A DNA stretch of 64,000 bases from UBA1369 sp964571725 (lineage in GTDB: Bacteria; Patescibacteriota; Gracilibacteria; UBA1369), in NCBI GenBank assembly GCA_964571725.1, contig CAZNDB010000001.1, forward strand, positions 310,001 to 374,000, written 5' to 3'. The notes below the pieces were generated by a model that had not been told where the DNA came from, searched no databases, and saw only the letters and a list, made by a program, of their open reading frames with translations. Within the stretch, counting starts at the first letter, position 1. Each line of letters starts with the position of its first letter. The translations under genes and the position numbers were made by a program. Shown one piece after another: positions 51,036 through 60,282 of this stretch.

Positions 51036-53994
51036 ATTTCTGCAAAAATTTATATTTTGCGAAAAACGGATTGTCTTTCAGGTGCCCGAAACCGTCAAAC
51101 CGCCAGAATCGCCCAAGTCCGATCAGGCGCGTTTGGCTGAAATTGGACAAACTGCTCTAGATAAAGCCCGGCGCGATGCACGCAACGCCGCTGTACGGGC
51201 GGGAGCGGACCGAGCGAAGGCAGCCGCGGGAAATCCAAGTGCCAAGCCTGGGGAAAAATCTTCAACAGCCCCCGCTGCCAAACCTGGAGATAAACCCGCC
51301 ACAACTCCCGCCGCCAAACCCGCCGAAACCAAAAATTTACCCGAGTTACCCAAAGGTCTGACCGGACTAAAGGTTGATAAAGACAAGGCTGTCACAAAAG
51401 ACGGAAGGGTTGAACAACAATTCAAATTTGGCGATTTGGGCGTACCGGGGAAAATTATCATGCCTGAAAAACCCAAAGATGGTGCGAAAACAACCATCAT
51501 GTTTAACTATGTGGATGATCCGGACAAGTTTGATCACGGCAAGTTCCTCGAAGAAATGAAAAAAAGCAAAATTGACCTGGGGAATACGGTTATCGTGACC
51601 ATCAGAACTCCGGAAGCCACCATCAAGGTTAACCGCGAACAGGTCAACACCATGACGCAGCTGGTAGGGGAAGTGGAAAAATTCCAACAGGAGCTTTCCA
51701 AGGATCCGAAATTCAAAGACCTCAAATTAACGCGGGCAGAAAATATTATGCACATGACCTCTAAAGGAGAATCGGAGAAAGTGAAGCTGCTGCTGACCAA
51801 ATACCAGGAATTTGCTGCAGACAAAGACCCGCGCGCGGCTAACATAAACGCAGTTCTGGATAATGATCCCACAAACTTTGTTGCCAGTCTGGAAAAGGCC
51901 CTTGAACCGGCTGAAAAGCCTCAACCGGAAGCGGCACCCGTCCAACCTGACGATCAGGGCGCCACGGCGGCTGCTGGAGGCGGAGCGTCAAGCGGTGGAG
52001 GAAGATCGGGGGGTGGGGGAACCGGCAGCGGTGGAGGAGGGAGTGGCGGCAATACTGAAACTCCATCAGCTCAGTCCGAAACAGCCCCAACCAGTGAAAG
52101 TGAAACGCCTGCGCCCGCCGGGGATACTGAAACGGTAGATCAATCCAAAACCAATCCTGAGGTAAAAGGGGAGGGGATAGACCGCGTTTTGATTCTGGGC
52201 GATTCTTTGCTTGAATTGACTCAGAAAAGGGTGGCGGATCATTATAAATCCAATATCATTGATACTACAGCGGTCAGAAGTAAAACTTTACATCAAATGC
52301 TGGGTGAACTGGAAGCGCGTGGCAAATCCCTGGAAAAGCTGAACAGTGACAAATGCCGCGGTACCATAGTTGTGAACGGGGGAGTAAACGATCTTGCGGC
52401 GGGCGGAACCGATGTCGACATTTTTGCCGACATGGAAAAAATGGTGGAAATTGCCAAAAAGTATAAATTGAAAATAAATTTCTGCGCGCTGGCTCCTTTT
52501 GGCGGTACGACCTATCAGTCGTTGCAAAAGGATTTTGATAAGAAAAATGAATACCGAAAAAAAATAAATGCCAAGCTTTATGCGCTTGCCAATGTGGATG
52601 GAGCCAATGTCGGGGTAATTCCTCTGGACAAGGGAAAATCTGCCGGCGGGCTTGCGGATGATAATGATGCCAACAAGCTGGATCCAACTTACGCTTCCAA
52701 AGACGGTCTTCATTTGAGCATCGGTGGGGAAGCCGGCAAAGACGGAACGGAAGCCATGGCAGCCGCTATCGTTAAACACCTTGGCGAGCCGGTAACTTTA
52801 GCCAGCGGGGACAAAACTCCCGATACCGTAAAACCGCCTGAAACAGGCAATCCCACGGTTCCAGGACAGTTGGATATTTATACGCCAAAACCGGAAGAAA
52901 AATTAATTCCCTATTCGGAAAACGCTCCTGAGTTGAAAGACCTTTTCAGTACCTGGGCCATCCGGACCCGCGCTGATTTACTCAAAGCAGGTCTCAAGCC
53001 GGAAACATACGTAAAAACAGAATTTAACGGAAAGCCTCTTCTGGCAATTTTGCGGCCTCACACTATTCGTGGAGCAACGGGAGGAGCCTTGCCGCCCGGG
53101 ACGCTGGGACTGGAAACATACGAGATTGAACGTACGGCAAATACGGAGGCTGAAAAAAAAAGTCCTGAATCATCAGGAAGAACTCCGGAACTAAGATTAA
53201 GTCAGCGCGAAGTTAGTGGCGGGAATTTTGAGAAGATGCCGTCGCTGGCCGGCGGAGAAATAGAATTGTCCTTAAATTATCCTAAAAGCTTCAATCCCGC
53301 TTTTCCCACCGAGTTAATTGTTTACGCAACGCCCAATGGTCAGGCACCAGAGCGGACCAACGGATCGGGAAACCAGATTGGCCGGCAGGCAGATTTGTTG
53401 CGCTCGGGGAGCGGGGAATATCGCAACAAAAACCTGATTATTGCCTATATTTCTCCTTTAAGCAGAAAATGGGAAGAATATCTCGCCCGGAATCCCGCAG
53501 GAGGCAGCCCTGTGCTTCGCGAACTTACGGCTGTGGTAAATAACAAATTTCATCCCGGGCAGCTTGATATCAGTTTTGATTCGCACAGCGGCGGAGGCGC
53601 TTTTGCGTTTAATATTATGAATGAGCAAAACGCCATACCTGCCGGAGTCAGACATCTTGATTTCTTCGACAGTCTCTATTATTACCACGGGGCGAAGCAC
53701 GCAGGGATTATTAAAAAATGGCTGGATTCCAATCATAAAAATACTTTTGCCCTGGTGGCGGGTACCCCTCCCATTATCGTCAAACAAAAACAATTAATCT
53801 CGGATCTGGAAAAAATGGGTGTGACTTTCTCCGGCAGCACGGATCAGGACAATAACACAGAATATTCTGCCTATAATGGCAGAGTTAGAATCAAAGTACT
53901 CAATACTTCTGATCACGGTGGTACGGTCACCAGAAATGGCTTTGCCTATGCGCATGATCCGGAAAACTTCGAAATCGGCTCCCGTGCTGCGTAA
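51028..53994 (+). CDS. Fusion of SGNH hydrolase and alpha/beta-hydrolase-like domains
   Basis: 988 residues. Residues 30-100 are Ala/Lys/Pro-rich; 110-300 form a mixed alpha/beta domain of unknown type; 305-380 is a Gly/Ser/Thr/Glu linker. An SGNH/GDSL domain covers about 385-590: LILGDSLLE (Ser nucleophile), VVNGGVNDL (Gly-x-Asn-Asp) and SKDGLHLS (Asp-x-x-His). After a Pro-rich spacer, the last 280 residues contain FDSHSGGGAFAF, a GxSxGG-like nucleophile elbow, and a late SDHGGT His, as in alpha/beta hydrolases. No signal peptide is obvious. Two esterase-type sites in one chain suggest polysaccharide or peptidoglycan deacylation, but this is inference. Confidence 0.75.
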   Translation: MNKFLQKFIFCEKRIVFQVPETVKPPESPKSDQARLAEIGQTALDKARRDARNAAVRAGADRAKAAAGNPSAKPGEKSSTAPAAKPGDKPATTPAAKPAETKNLPELPKGLTGLKVDKDKAVTKDGRVEQQFKFGDLGVPGKIIMPEKPKDGAKTTIMFNYVDDPDKFDHGKFLEEMKKSKIDLGNTVIVTIRTPEATIKVNREQVNTMTQLVGEVEKFQQELSKDPKFKDLKLTRAENIMHMTSKGESEKVKLLLTKYQEFAADKDPRAANINAVLDNDPTNFVASLEKALEPAEKPQPEAAPVQPDDQGATAAAGGGASSGGGRSGGGGTGSGGGGSGGNTETPSAQSETAPTSESETPAPAGDTETVDQSKTNPEVKGEGIDRVLILGDSLLELTQKRVADHYKSNIIDTTAVRSKTLHQMLGELEARGKSLEKLNSDKCRGTIVVNGGVNDLAAGGTDVDIFADMEKMVEIAKKYKLKINFCALAPFGGTTYQSLQKDFDKKNEYRKKINAKLYALANVDGANVGVIPLDKGKSAGGLADDNDANKLDPTYASKDGLHLSIGGEAGKDGTEAMAAAIVKHLGEPVTLASGDKTPDTVKPPETGNPTVPGQLDIYTPKPEEKLIPYSENAPELKDLFSTWAIRTRADLLKAGLKPETYVKTEFNGKPLLAILRPHTIRGATGGALPPGTLGLETYEIERTANTEAEKKSPESSGRTPELRLSQREVSGGNFEKMPSLAGGEIELSLNYPKSFNPAFPTELIVYATPNGQAPERTNGSGNQIGRQADLLRSGSGEYRNKNLIIAYISPLSRKWEEYLARNPAGGSPVLRELTAVVNNKFHPGQLDISFDSHSGGGAFAFNIMNEQNAIPAGVRHLDFFDSLYYYHGAKHAGIIKKWLDSNHKNTFALVAGTPPIIVKQKQLISDLEKMGVTFSGSTDQDNNTEYSAYNGRVRIKVLNTSDHGGTVTRNGFAYAHDPENFEIGSRAA

Positions 53995-54010
53995 ATAAAA
54001 GCACAAATAA

Positions 54011-54040
54011 AAAAGGGGAGCCGGTTCAGCCCCCCTTTCA
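54011..54040. terminator. Terminator between convergent operons
   Basis: AAAGGGG (54012-54018) pairs with CCCCTTT (54032-54038). On the minus strand a run of T follows, ending rpsA; on the plus strand it sits 17 bp after the SGNH-hydrolase stop. Confidence 0.75.
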
Positions 54041-54048
54041 ATCTAAAA

Positions 54049-55257
54049 CTATTCTTCTTTCTTTTCTTTCTTCACGACCTTTTTTTTAATTACTTTCTTT
54101 TCCTTCTTTTCTTCCGGCTCTTCAGCTTCTGCACTCTCTTCATCCTTCTTTTGGGCTTTCTTCTCTTTTTCAGGAGCTTCGGTCAGGGCTTTGATGGAAA
54201 GACCGACCCTGTGTTCATCAGGTTCAATAGCGATGACTTTTGCTTTGACGGTATCGCCAACCTTGAGCACAGTATTGGGATCGTTGACTTCATCGTGTGA
54301 AATTTCACTGACGTGAATCAGGCCGTTGATGTCATCGCTGAGTTTGATAAATGCTCCAAATGGAGTAATCCGGTTAATTTCACCGTCGATTACTGTTCCA
54401 ATCTGATATTTCTTGGTAGCTTCCAGCCATGGATCTTCTGTCAGTCTCTTCATGGAAAGTGAAATCTTGTCGCCTTCCAGTCCGATTACCATAACTTTCA
54501 CGTCTTCACCCAGTCTGCCGTAATCTGATGGGTTTTTAACGTGTCCCCAGGCAATTTCCGAAATATGAACCAGACCTTCCAGTCCATTGAAAGCCACAAA
54601 TATACCGAATTTTACCACGCCGCTGATTCTGCCGGTAACCACATCTCCAACCTTGATACCTTCCAGGGCATTCTGTCTCTGTTCTTCCATGGCGGCTTTT
54701 TCGGAAAGGATCAATTTACCGTTGTCTTTATCAATATTAATAATTTTCACGCGGAATCTCTGTCCAACCAGCTCCTGCAGTCTTTGAAGAATCATGTTGG
54801 AATCGGCACCGTTGACACGGGGATAATGCATCGGGGCCAGCTGGGAAACAGGAATAAAGCCTTTGATACCATCGATATCCAGAAGCAGACCTCCTTTGTT
54901 GGCCTCACTGGCGGATACTTCGATCACCAGGCCTTTCTCGAAAGCGTCTGAAAACTTCTTCCAGGTCTTTTCCTGGGAAGCCTTGCGGAGTGACATGACG
55001 ATATAACCTTCTTCGTCCTCTCCGTCGATAACGTAGGCCGAAACCTGATCGCCAACCTTCAGCGTCTTTACCGTTTCTGCGCTGTCTTTGGCTTCACGGC
55101 CACTGATCAGACCAACGGCGATGCCATTGATGTCGACCAGAATTTTGCTTTTATAGATGGCAATAACTTCACCCTCCACCAGTTCACCCGGCTGGGGTAA
55201 TTTGAAATCAGGAATTTGGGCTAAAAAGCCTTGATCCTTGGCAACAGTTTTATTCAT
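54049..55257 (-). CDS. rpsA: 30S ribosomal protein S1
   Basis: Binds mRNA on the 30S subunit. 402 residues from ATG 55257 (MNKTVAKDQGF); codons upstream to 55341 are not S1-like. Four S1 domains lie at about 20-90, 105-180 (degenerate), 195-265 and 282-352; the last two have the typical VKFGIFVAFNGLEGLVHISE and ITPFGAFIKL cores. The tail (about 360-402) is an extreme Lys/Glu stretch ending KKEKKEE. Because most native genes lack Shine-Dalgarno sequences, S1-dependent initiation may be especially important here. Confidence 0.93.
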   Translation of the reverse strand: MNKTVAKDQGFLAQIPDFKLPQPGELVEGEVIAIYKSKILVDINGIAVGLISGREAKDSAETVKTLKVGDQVSAYVIDGEDEEGYIVMSLRKASQEKTWKKFSDAFEKGLVIEVSASEANKGGLLLDIDGIKGFIPVSQLAPMHYPRVNGADSNMILQRLQELVGQRFRVKIINIDKDNGKLILSEKAAMEEQRQNALEGIKVGDVVTGRISGVVKFGIFVAFNGLEGLVHISEIAWGHVKNPSDYGRLGEDVKVMVIGLEGDKISLSMKRLTEDPWLEATKKYQIGTVIDGEINRITPFGAFIKLSDDINGLIHVSEISHDEVNDPNTVLKVGDTVKAKVIAIEPDEHRVGLSIKALTEAPEKEKKAQKKDEESAEAEEPEEKKEKKVIKKKVVKKEKKEE

Positions 55258-55377
55258 GCTAAACTTGGCCTGGCAGCAATTAATTATATAAGCCTTATTA
55301 GCGCATCTGCTTGGCCAATCTGCTCTAATCAGGCTAAACAAGTCTAGATTTAACCCCTGATATAGTCAAGACAAACT

Positions 55378-56139
55378 ATGAAAACACATAATTATTGGAG
55401 ATTCATCCTCAAAACGACCAGTCTGCCCCAGTCTCTCGTCCCCGGAGAAAGCATGAGTCTGGATCCCTCCGAGGAGGATATATTTTATCAGCTTACCAAG
55501 GTATTCCGGGCAAAAGCAGGGGACAATCTGATTTTGATGGATCTGAACACCACCTCCCCTGAGAATCGAGAAGCAAATTTTACCATCACGGAAATCGGCA
55601 AAAAAGTAATCGAACTTAAACTGGAAAAAACCAGGATTATCAGTGATCCTCTCCAATATGATTTGACGCTGGTTTTTGCGCTGCCCAATAAGCCGGCTAA
55701 ACTGGAAATGGTACTGCAGCACGCCACCGAACTGGGGGTGACCGGGTTCGTACTGCTTCCCACCGATAACAGCAATTTCAGTCACCAGGTCAGAATTGAC
55801 AGGCTGGAAAAGATCTTAATAGAGGCAGTTGAGCAGTCTGAAAGAGCCAGGGTTCCCCAAATCGTTTTATATAAAAATCTTGACGAATATTTGCGGCAGC
55901 TTTCGCACCCCTGTCTTGCCGCGGTGGAGCGCCAGACCGACCAAAAGAACCTGCTTGAAATAGACGTAACGTCTGATTGTGACGTCTTAATCGGTCCGGA
56001 AGGGGGATTCAGCAATAGGGAATTCGACCTGCTGGCAAAAAGCACAGTCACGCCGGTCTCACTTGGTTCTCAGATATTGCGCAACGAAACCGCGGCCATT
56101 GTGGCTTGCGGAATAATTGCACTTAAGCTGCAGCGATAG
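55378..56139 (+). CDS. rsmE: 16S rRNA (uracil-1498-N3)-methyltransferase
   Basis: Methylates U1498 of 16S rRNA. 253 residues, normal length. The N-terminal PUA-like domain ends about 85; the C-terminal SPOUT knot shows the diagnostic LIGPEGGFSNREFD and SLGSQILRNETAAIVA. Also typical are LVFALPNKPAKLEMVLQHATELGV and EQSERARVP. The last 17 bp overlap the end of convergent clpC. Divergent from rpsA, 120 bp away. Confidence 0.95.
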   Translation: MKTHNYWRFILKTTSLPQSLVPGESMSLDPSEEDIFYQLTKVFRAKAGDNLILMDLNTTSPENREANFTITEIGKKVIELKLEKTRIISDPLQYDLTLVFALPNKPAKLEMVLQHATELGVTGFVLLPTDNSNFSHQVRIDRLEKILIEAVEQSERARVPQIVLYKNLDEYLRQLSHPCLAAVERQTDQKNLLEIDVTSDCDVLIGPEGGFSNREFDLLAKSTVTPVSLGSQILRNETAAIVACGIIALKLQR

Positions 56140-58753
56140 TTTTTCTGGTTCTGGCGGCCGCCTTTTTCTGGACTTTCTTTTTGAGCACAATTTTATCAGT
56201 TTCTTTGGTGATCAAAATCGTGTCTCCTTCATTGAAACTTTCCTCCAGAAAACCCTCCGTTAACTGGTCTTCCACCAGTTCCTGGATTTTTCTGCGTACC
56301 GGTCTCGCGCCGTATTCCGGGTCAAAACTCTGGTCAGCCAGCATTTCCAGGGCTTCCGGAGTGCATTCCAATACAATGTTTTTCGCGTTGATGCGCAGTT
56401 GCAGCTGGGCCAAATGCAGTTTGACTATTTCCTTGATGTGTTCGTGCGTCAAAGCTCGGAAGACGATGGTTTTTTCAATTCTGTTCAGAAATTCCGGACG
56501 GAAATTCTTTTTCAGTTCTTCCAGAACCTCCTCTTTAAGTCTTTCATAATCCTGTTCCGCTTTGGACAGCTCATCGTGAGTCAGATTGAAACCGATCGGA
56601 GCAGCTCTCTCGGTCAGCTTCTTGGAGCCGATATTGGTGGTCATGATTACGATAGTGTTCTTGAAATCAATCATTCTGCCCTTGGCATCAGTCAGCATGC
56701 CGTCTTCCAGGATCTGTAACAATAAATTGAAAACGTCGGGATGAGCCTTTTCGATTTCATCAAACAAAACCACCGCGTAGGGTTTTCTGCGTACCGCCTC
56801 TGTCAATTGTCCGCCCTCCTCGTAGCCCACGTAGCCGGCAGTCGCGCCCACCAGTCTGGAAGTATTATGTCTTTCCATAAACTCACTCATGTCAATCTTG
56901 ATCAGTGCTTCTTTGTCATTGAAAACCTCCTGCGCCAGTGCTTTTACCAGCTCGGTTTTACCAATTCCGGTCGGTCCCATGAATATAAAAGATCCAATCG
57001 GTCGGCGTTCGTCGGAAATACCAACGCGGGAGCGTCTGATAGCCTGGGATACCGCGTGTACAGCCTCATCCTGACCAATAATTCTTTTCTTTAGTTTCTC
57101 TTCAATATTAATCAGACGGGTCTTGTCGTCCTTGACCAGTCTGGAAACTTCCACGCCCGTCATTTGTCCCACCACTCTGGCAATGTCGTCCACGCCCACA
57201 GTCTGTCTTTGTTCCCGGGGGGTTTTGACGAAACGGTTGCTTTCAATTTCCTTCAGCAGTTTCAATTCTTTGTCGCGCAGTTCCGCGGCATGTTCATAAT
57301 TCTGTTTGGACACGCTCTCTTCCTTTTCCTTGATTATTTTGGCCAGGTCTTTTTGCAAAGCTCTGATCTTGTCGTTATTACCTTTCATTTTCATTCTTTT
57401 CAGTGAGCTGGCCTCGTCCAGCAGATCTATCGCTTTATCGGGCAGGAAACGGTCGTTGATGTATCTTTTGGAGAGTTTTACGGAAGCTTCCAGGGCTTCA
57501 TCGGAAATTATCAGATTGTGATGATCTTCAAATCCTTCTCTGATTCCTTTTATAATCAGTAAGGTTTCTTCCGGAGTGGGCTCTTCGACTTTTACCGGCT
57601 GGAACCGTCTTTCAAATGCGGCATCTGTTTCCACCTGTTTCCGGTATTCGGAAATGGTGGTGGCACCGATTACCTGAACTTTTCCTCTGGAAAGAGCCGG
57701 CTTTAAAATGTTGGATGCGTCCAGACTGCCTTCCGCGCTTCCTGCGCCGATAACGGTATGCAATTCGTCAATAAAGAGAATTACGTTTCCTACAGCTGCC
57801 GCTTCATCGATAATTTGTTTGATTCTTTCCTCAAATTCACCGCGGTATTTTGTGCCGGCCACCACGGAAGACATCTGCAGCGACAGAATCTTTTTGTCCA
57901 TCAGACTGTCGGGAACTTCTTCGTTGATCAGGGAATAGGCAATCCCCTCGGCAATGGCGGTTTTGCCCACGCCAGGTTCTCCGATAAATACGGGATTGTT
58001 CTTGGTTTTTCGACAAAGAATTCCGATACCTCGTTCAATTTCCTTCTTTCTGCCAATCACCGGGCTCAGCTTTCCTTTTCTGCATTCATCGGTTAAATCG
58101 GTCGTGAAATAATCCAGGGCAGGGGTTTTGGAGGGAGTACCCTGTTTTTCGCCCTTTTTATACTTTGCTTTGCCTTCAGTTTCCATCTGGGCACCTCCGG
58201 TCATCATACCCTGTAAGCCGTTCAGGAAGAATTCAAAGGGATTCATGGACTGCTGTCCTCCAGCGTTCTGTCCTCCGGCGGCAACCGGCGGTAAGTTGGA
58301 CTTCTCAAAGTTCTTGATCAGCTGATCCTTTACGTCGGCCGGGTTTACTTTCATGTTTTCCAGTATCACGGTTGCCGCCGTATCATCCTGGCCAACCAGC
58401 GCGTAAAGCAAATGCTCCGTCCCCACATAACTGTGATTGTACATATGGGCCGAGCGTACGGCCTCTTCAATAATTTTTTTGGCTTTGCCGGAAAGACCTC
58501 CCCAGCCGCTTTGCGGTGAAGATTGAGGCGCGTTGATCCTGCCCACGCTTTTGATGACCATGTCGACATTCTCCAGACTAACTCCAAAACCGGCCAGTAT
58601 GGTCGATCCGAGTGATTGTTTTTGGCTGAGAACTCCCATTAAGACGTGTTCCGTTCCGACATAGTTCCTCTTAGCTTCTTTGGCCTTTTCCTGGGCAATA
58701 ATCAAAGCCTGCTTGGCTTCCTTGGTAAATTTCTCAAAATTTGTGTCTGACAT
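56123..58753 (-). CDS. clpC: ATP-dependent Clp protease ATPase subunit ClpC
   Basis: Hsp100 unfoldase feeding ClpP. 876 residues. Two Clp N repeats (about 5-145) are followed by a Met/Gly/Gln-rich linker and the first AAA+ module (Walker A GEPGVGKT about 258). A UVR motif lies at about 440-470 (KEKEESVSKQNYEHAAELRD), typical of ClpC rather than ClpB. The second AAA+ module has GPTGIGKT about 590. A PIGF loop (about 725) matches the ClpP-docking IGF/LGF motif. Expression is predicted to be repressed by HrcA through the CIRCE element upstream. It overlaps convergent rsmE by 17 bp. Confidence 0.95.
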   Translation of the reverse strand: MSDTNFEKFTKEAKQALIIAQEKAKEAKRNYVGTEHVLMGVLSQKQSLGSTILAGFGVSLENVDMVIKSVGRINAPQSSPQSGWGGLSGKAKKIIEEAVRSAHMYNHSYVGTEHLLYALVGQDDTAATVILENMKVNPADVKDQLIKNFEKSNLPPVAAGGQNAGGQQSMNPFEFFLNGLQGMMTGGAQMETEGKAKYKKGEKQGTPSKTPALDYFTTDLTDECRKGKLSPVIGRKKEIERGIGILCRKTKNNPVFIGEPGVGKTAIAEGIAYSLINEEVPDSLMDKKILSLQMSSVVAGTKYRGEFEERIKQIIDEAAAVGNVILFIDELHTVIGAGSAEGSLDASNILKPALSRGKVQVIGATTISEYRKQVETDAAFERRFQPVKVEEPTPEETLLIIKGIREGFEDHHNLIISDEALEASVKLSKRYINDRFLPDKAIDLLDEASSLKRMKMKGNNDKIRALQKDLAKIIKEKEESVSKQNYEHAAELRDKELKLLKEIESNRFVKTPREQRQTVGVDDIARVVGQMTGVEVSRLVKDDKTRLINIEEKLKKRIIGQDEAVHAVSQAIRRSRVGISDERRPIGSFIFMGPTGIGKTELVKALAQEVFNDKEALIKIDMSEFMERHNTSRLVGATAGYVGYEEGGQLTEAVRRKPYAVVLFDEIEKAHPDVFNLLLQILEDGMLTDAKGRMIDFKNTIVIMTTNIGSKKLTERAAPIGFNLTHDELSKAEQDYERLKEEVLEELKKNFRPEFLNRIEKTIVFRALTHEHIKEIVKLHLAQLQLRINAKNIVLECTPEALEMLADQSFDPEYGARPVRRKIQELVEDQLTEGFLEESFNEGDTILITKETDKIVLKKKVQKKAAARTRKTIAAA

Positions 58754-58840
58754 CTACTTTTATTTAATTAATTCTATATATTTTAGCATAGCTAAGCCCT
58801 TAATTTAACATAACTAGCCCTAAAAACGCTTTACTTAACC

Positions 58841-58852
58841 AGCATATATGCT
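58841..58852. repeat. 12-bp palindrome in the clpC leader
   Basis: AGCATATATGCT, a perfect palindrome between the predicted transcription start (about 58884) and the clpC ATG. It could be a second operator or a small hairpin. Confidence 0.45.
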
Positions 58853-58878
58853 TTTAATCCTCAATTAAGGTTATTTAA

Positions 58879-58905
58879 TTAGCACTCCTGATTATAAAGT
58901 GCCAA
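58879..58905. promoter_or_regulatory. CIRCE operator (HrcA-binding site) of clpC
   Basis: TTAGCACTC, 9-bp spacer, AAGTGCCAA. The left half matches the CIRCE consensus TTAGCACTC-N9-GAGTGCTAA exactly and the right half at 7 of 9. It overlaps the -10 of the clpC promoter, so bound HrcA would block transcription until heat shock. hrcA itself is not in this window. Confidence 0.85.
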
Positions 58906-58919
58906 TAATTATAAGTCAA
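58891..58919 (-). promoter_or_regulatory. Sigma70 promoter of clpC
   Basis: Minus strand TTGACT (58914-58919), 17-bp spacer, TATAAT (58891-58896), embedded in the CIRCE element; predicted start near 58884 leaves a 130-nt leader. Confidence 0.8.
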
Positions 58920-58938
58920 CTTCCGTCTTTCTAAACGG

Positions 58939-60282
58939 TTATTGCAATGTGGAGGCCATTTGTTTGAGCAGACCCTCATCGGATTTGTCGCCGCTCAAAC
59001 GATATACTTTGCCCGACTTCTCAAAATAGAGCTCCACGCCCGAAGTTGTGGTTGCCCGAACCATGGAGACACCGCCGTATTCCGTGGTTTTTCCGTCCGG
59101 CATGCCGCCGCTTATTATGTCCAGAGTAATTTCTCCCGGAGATTCTTCCAGCGGACTGCTGCCAAACTGGTAACTGCGTATGGCATCCGCTGACGCGGGT
59201 GACGTACTGCCGAAATAATAACTTTTGGGATACTGTATTGTGAAATTCTGCGATTCGCTCTTAAAAGTTTCAAACCCGCTTATGTTGGAGTCCGATGAAA
59301 CACTGGCAATGTCCCCGTCTTCTTCCTGCCCGGGTTCAGAGGTTTCTTCAGTTGTATCTTCTTCGACAGTTGAGCTGTCTTCCTCTGGGGATTCCTGTTC
59401 GGTTTGACCGGATTCCGATTCATCGTTTACCTCTGGAGCTTCGTAATCTCCGCTGAAATCAACCGAGGCTAAAATGTCGTAAAACATATTTTGTTCCTCC
59501 ACCAGATTCTGCTCTTCTTCATCCGCGTTAAAACTAACTTTATAGCCCGCTTCGCCGACTTGGAAAAAATACACTATTTTTCTGCCGCCCAGTTCAGACT
59601 TCTTATAAGCTTCTATGGCTCTTTGGGTAATTTTGCTGCGGTTATAGCCGCCCGCCAGTACGTCGGAAGAGTCCAGGCTTTGTATGCCCATAGCGGAAAT
59701 CAATCCTTCTTTATCGCTGGAAATCTTATTCATGGCTATTTCTGTCAGAGGCTTGTCCTCCGCAGGGGCGGGAGTGGAGAGCTGAACGGATTCCGCATCT
59801 GTGTCTTCTTCAGGCTGGGGGATTTTTGTAATTAATATGCCGTCATGTTCTTCCACCTGATAATCATCCCTGTACTTGAAACTGAGATTAAGATTTTCCG
59901 AGTTGTAATCCAGCCATTGGGGCAGTTGATCGTCAATGGCCCCCTCCGTATCTATAATATCAATACTGTCCACGGTCATGACCTGATTACCGTCGGTAGT
60001 TCGCAGAATTTCCCCCATAACCTCCACTTCTTTTCCTGAATACTTTTCACTCTTCAGGTCCACGAGTGAGCTTTTCAGGGCCAGAGTTTTTCCGTCATCC
60101 ATTCTCAAAAGATGCGTGGCCTGGCTGGACGTGAACGCGCCCCCCAGTGATTGTAATATGCCAATCCGTCTTTCCTGATTGAGAGTCATTTTTCTCACCT
60201 CCTCGGGATTGGGCGTTTTGTTTCCCGAGCATCCTGTAAACAACAAAGTGGCGATAATTGTTAAAAACAATATTTTTTTCAT
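58939..60282 (-). CDS. Native lipoprotein of unknown function
   Basis: 447 residues with lipobox LLFTGC-SG (Cys about 18). Residues 25-120 resemble a small OB-like or substrate-binding domain (LVDLKSEKYSGKEVEVMGEI). Acidic low-complexity linkers (about 155-175 and 285-335, Glu/Ser/Thr) separate two beta-rich domains, the second ending LLKQMASTLQ. Without a Shine-Dalgarno sequence and with lower GC, it contrasts with the GC-rich lipoproteins of units 2-4. Overlaps ruvB by 4 bp (ATGA), so it is coupled to it. Confidence 0.75.
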   Translation of the reverse strand: MKKILFLTIIATLLFTGCSGNKTPNPEEVRKMTLNQERRIGILQSLGGAFTSSQATHLLRMDDGKTLALKSSLVDLKSEKYSGKEVEVMGEILRTTDGNQVMTVDSIDIIDTEGAIDDQLPQWLDYNSENLNLSFKYRDDYQVEEHDGILITKIPQPEEDTDAESVQLSTPAPAEDKPLTEIAMNKISSDKEGLISAMGIQSLDSSDVLAGGYNRSKITQRAIEAYKKSELGGRKIVYFFQVGEAGYKVSFNADEEEQNLVEEQNMFYDILASVDFSGDYEAPEVNDESESGQTEQESPEEDSSTVEEDTTEETSEPGQEEDGDIASVSSDSNISGFETFKSESQNFTIQYPKSYYFGSTSPASADAIRSYQFGSSPLEESPGEITLDIISGGMPDGKTTEYGGVSMVRATTTSGVELYFEKSGKVYRLSGDKSDEGLLKQMASTLQ

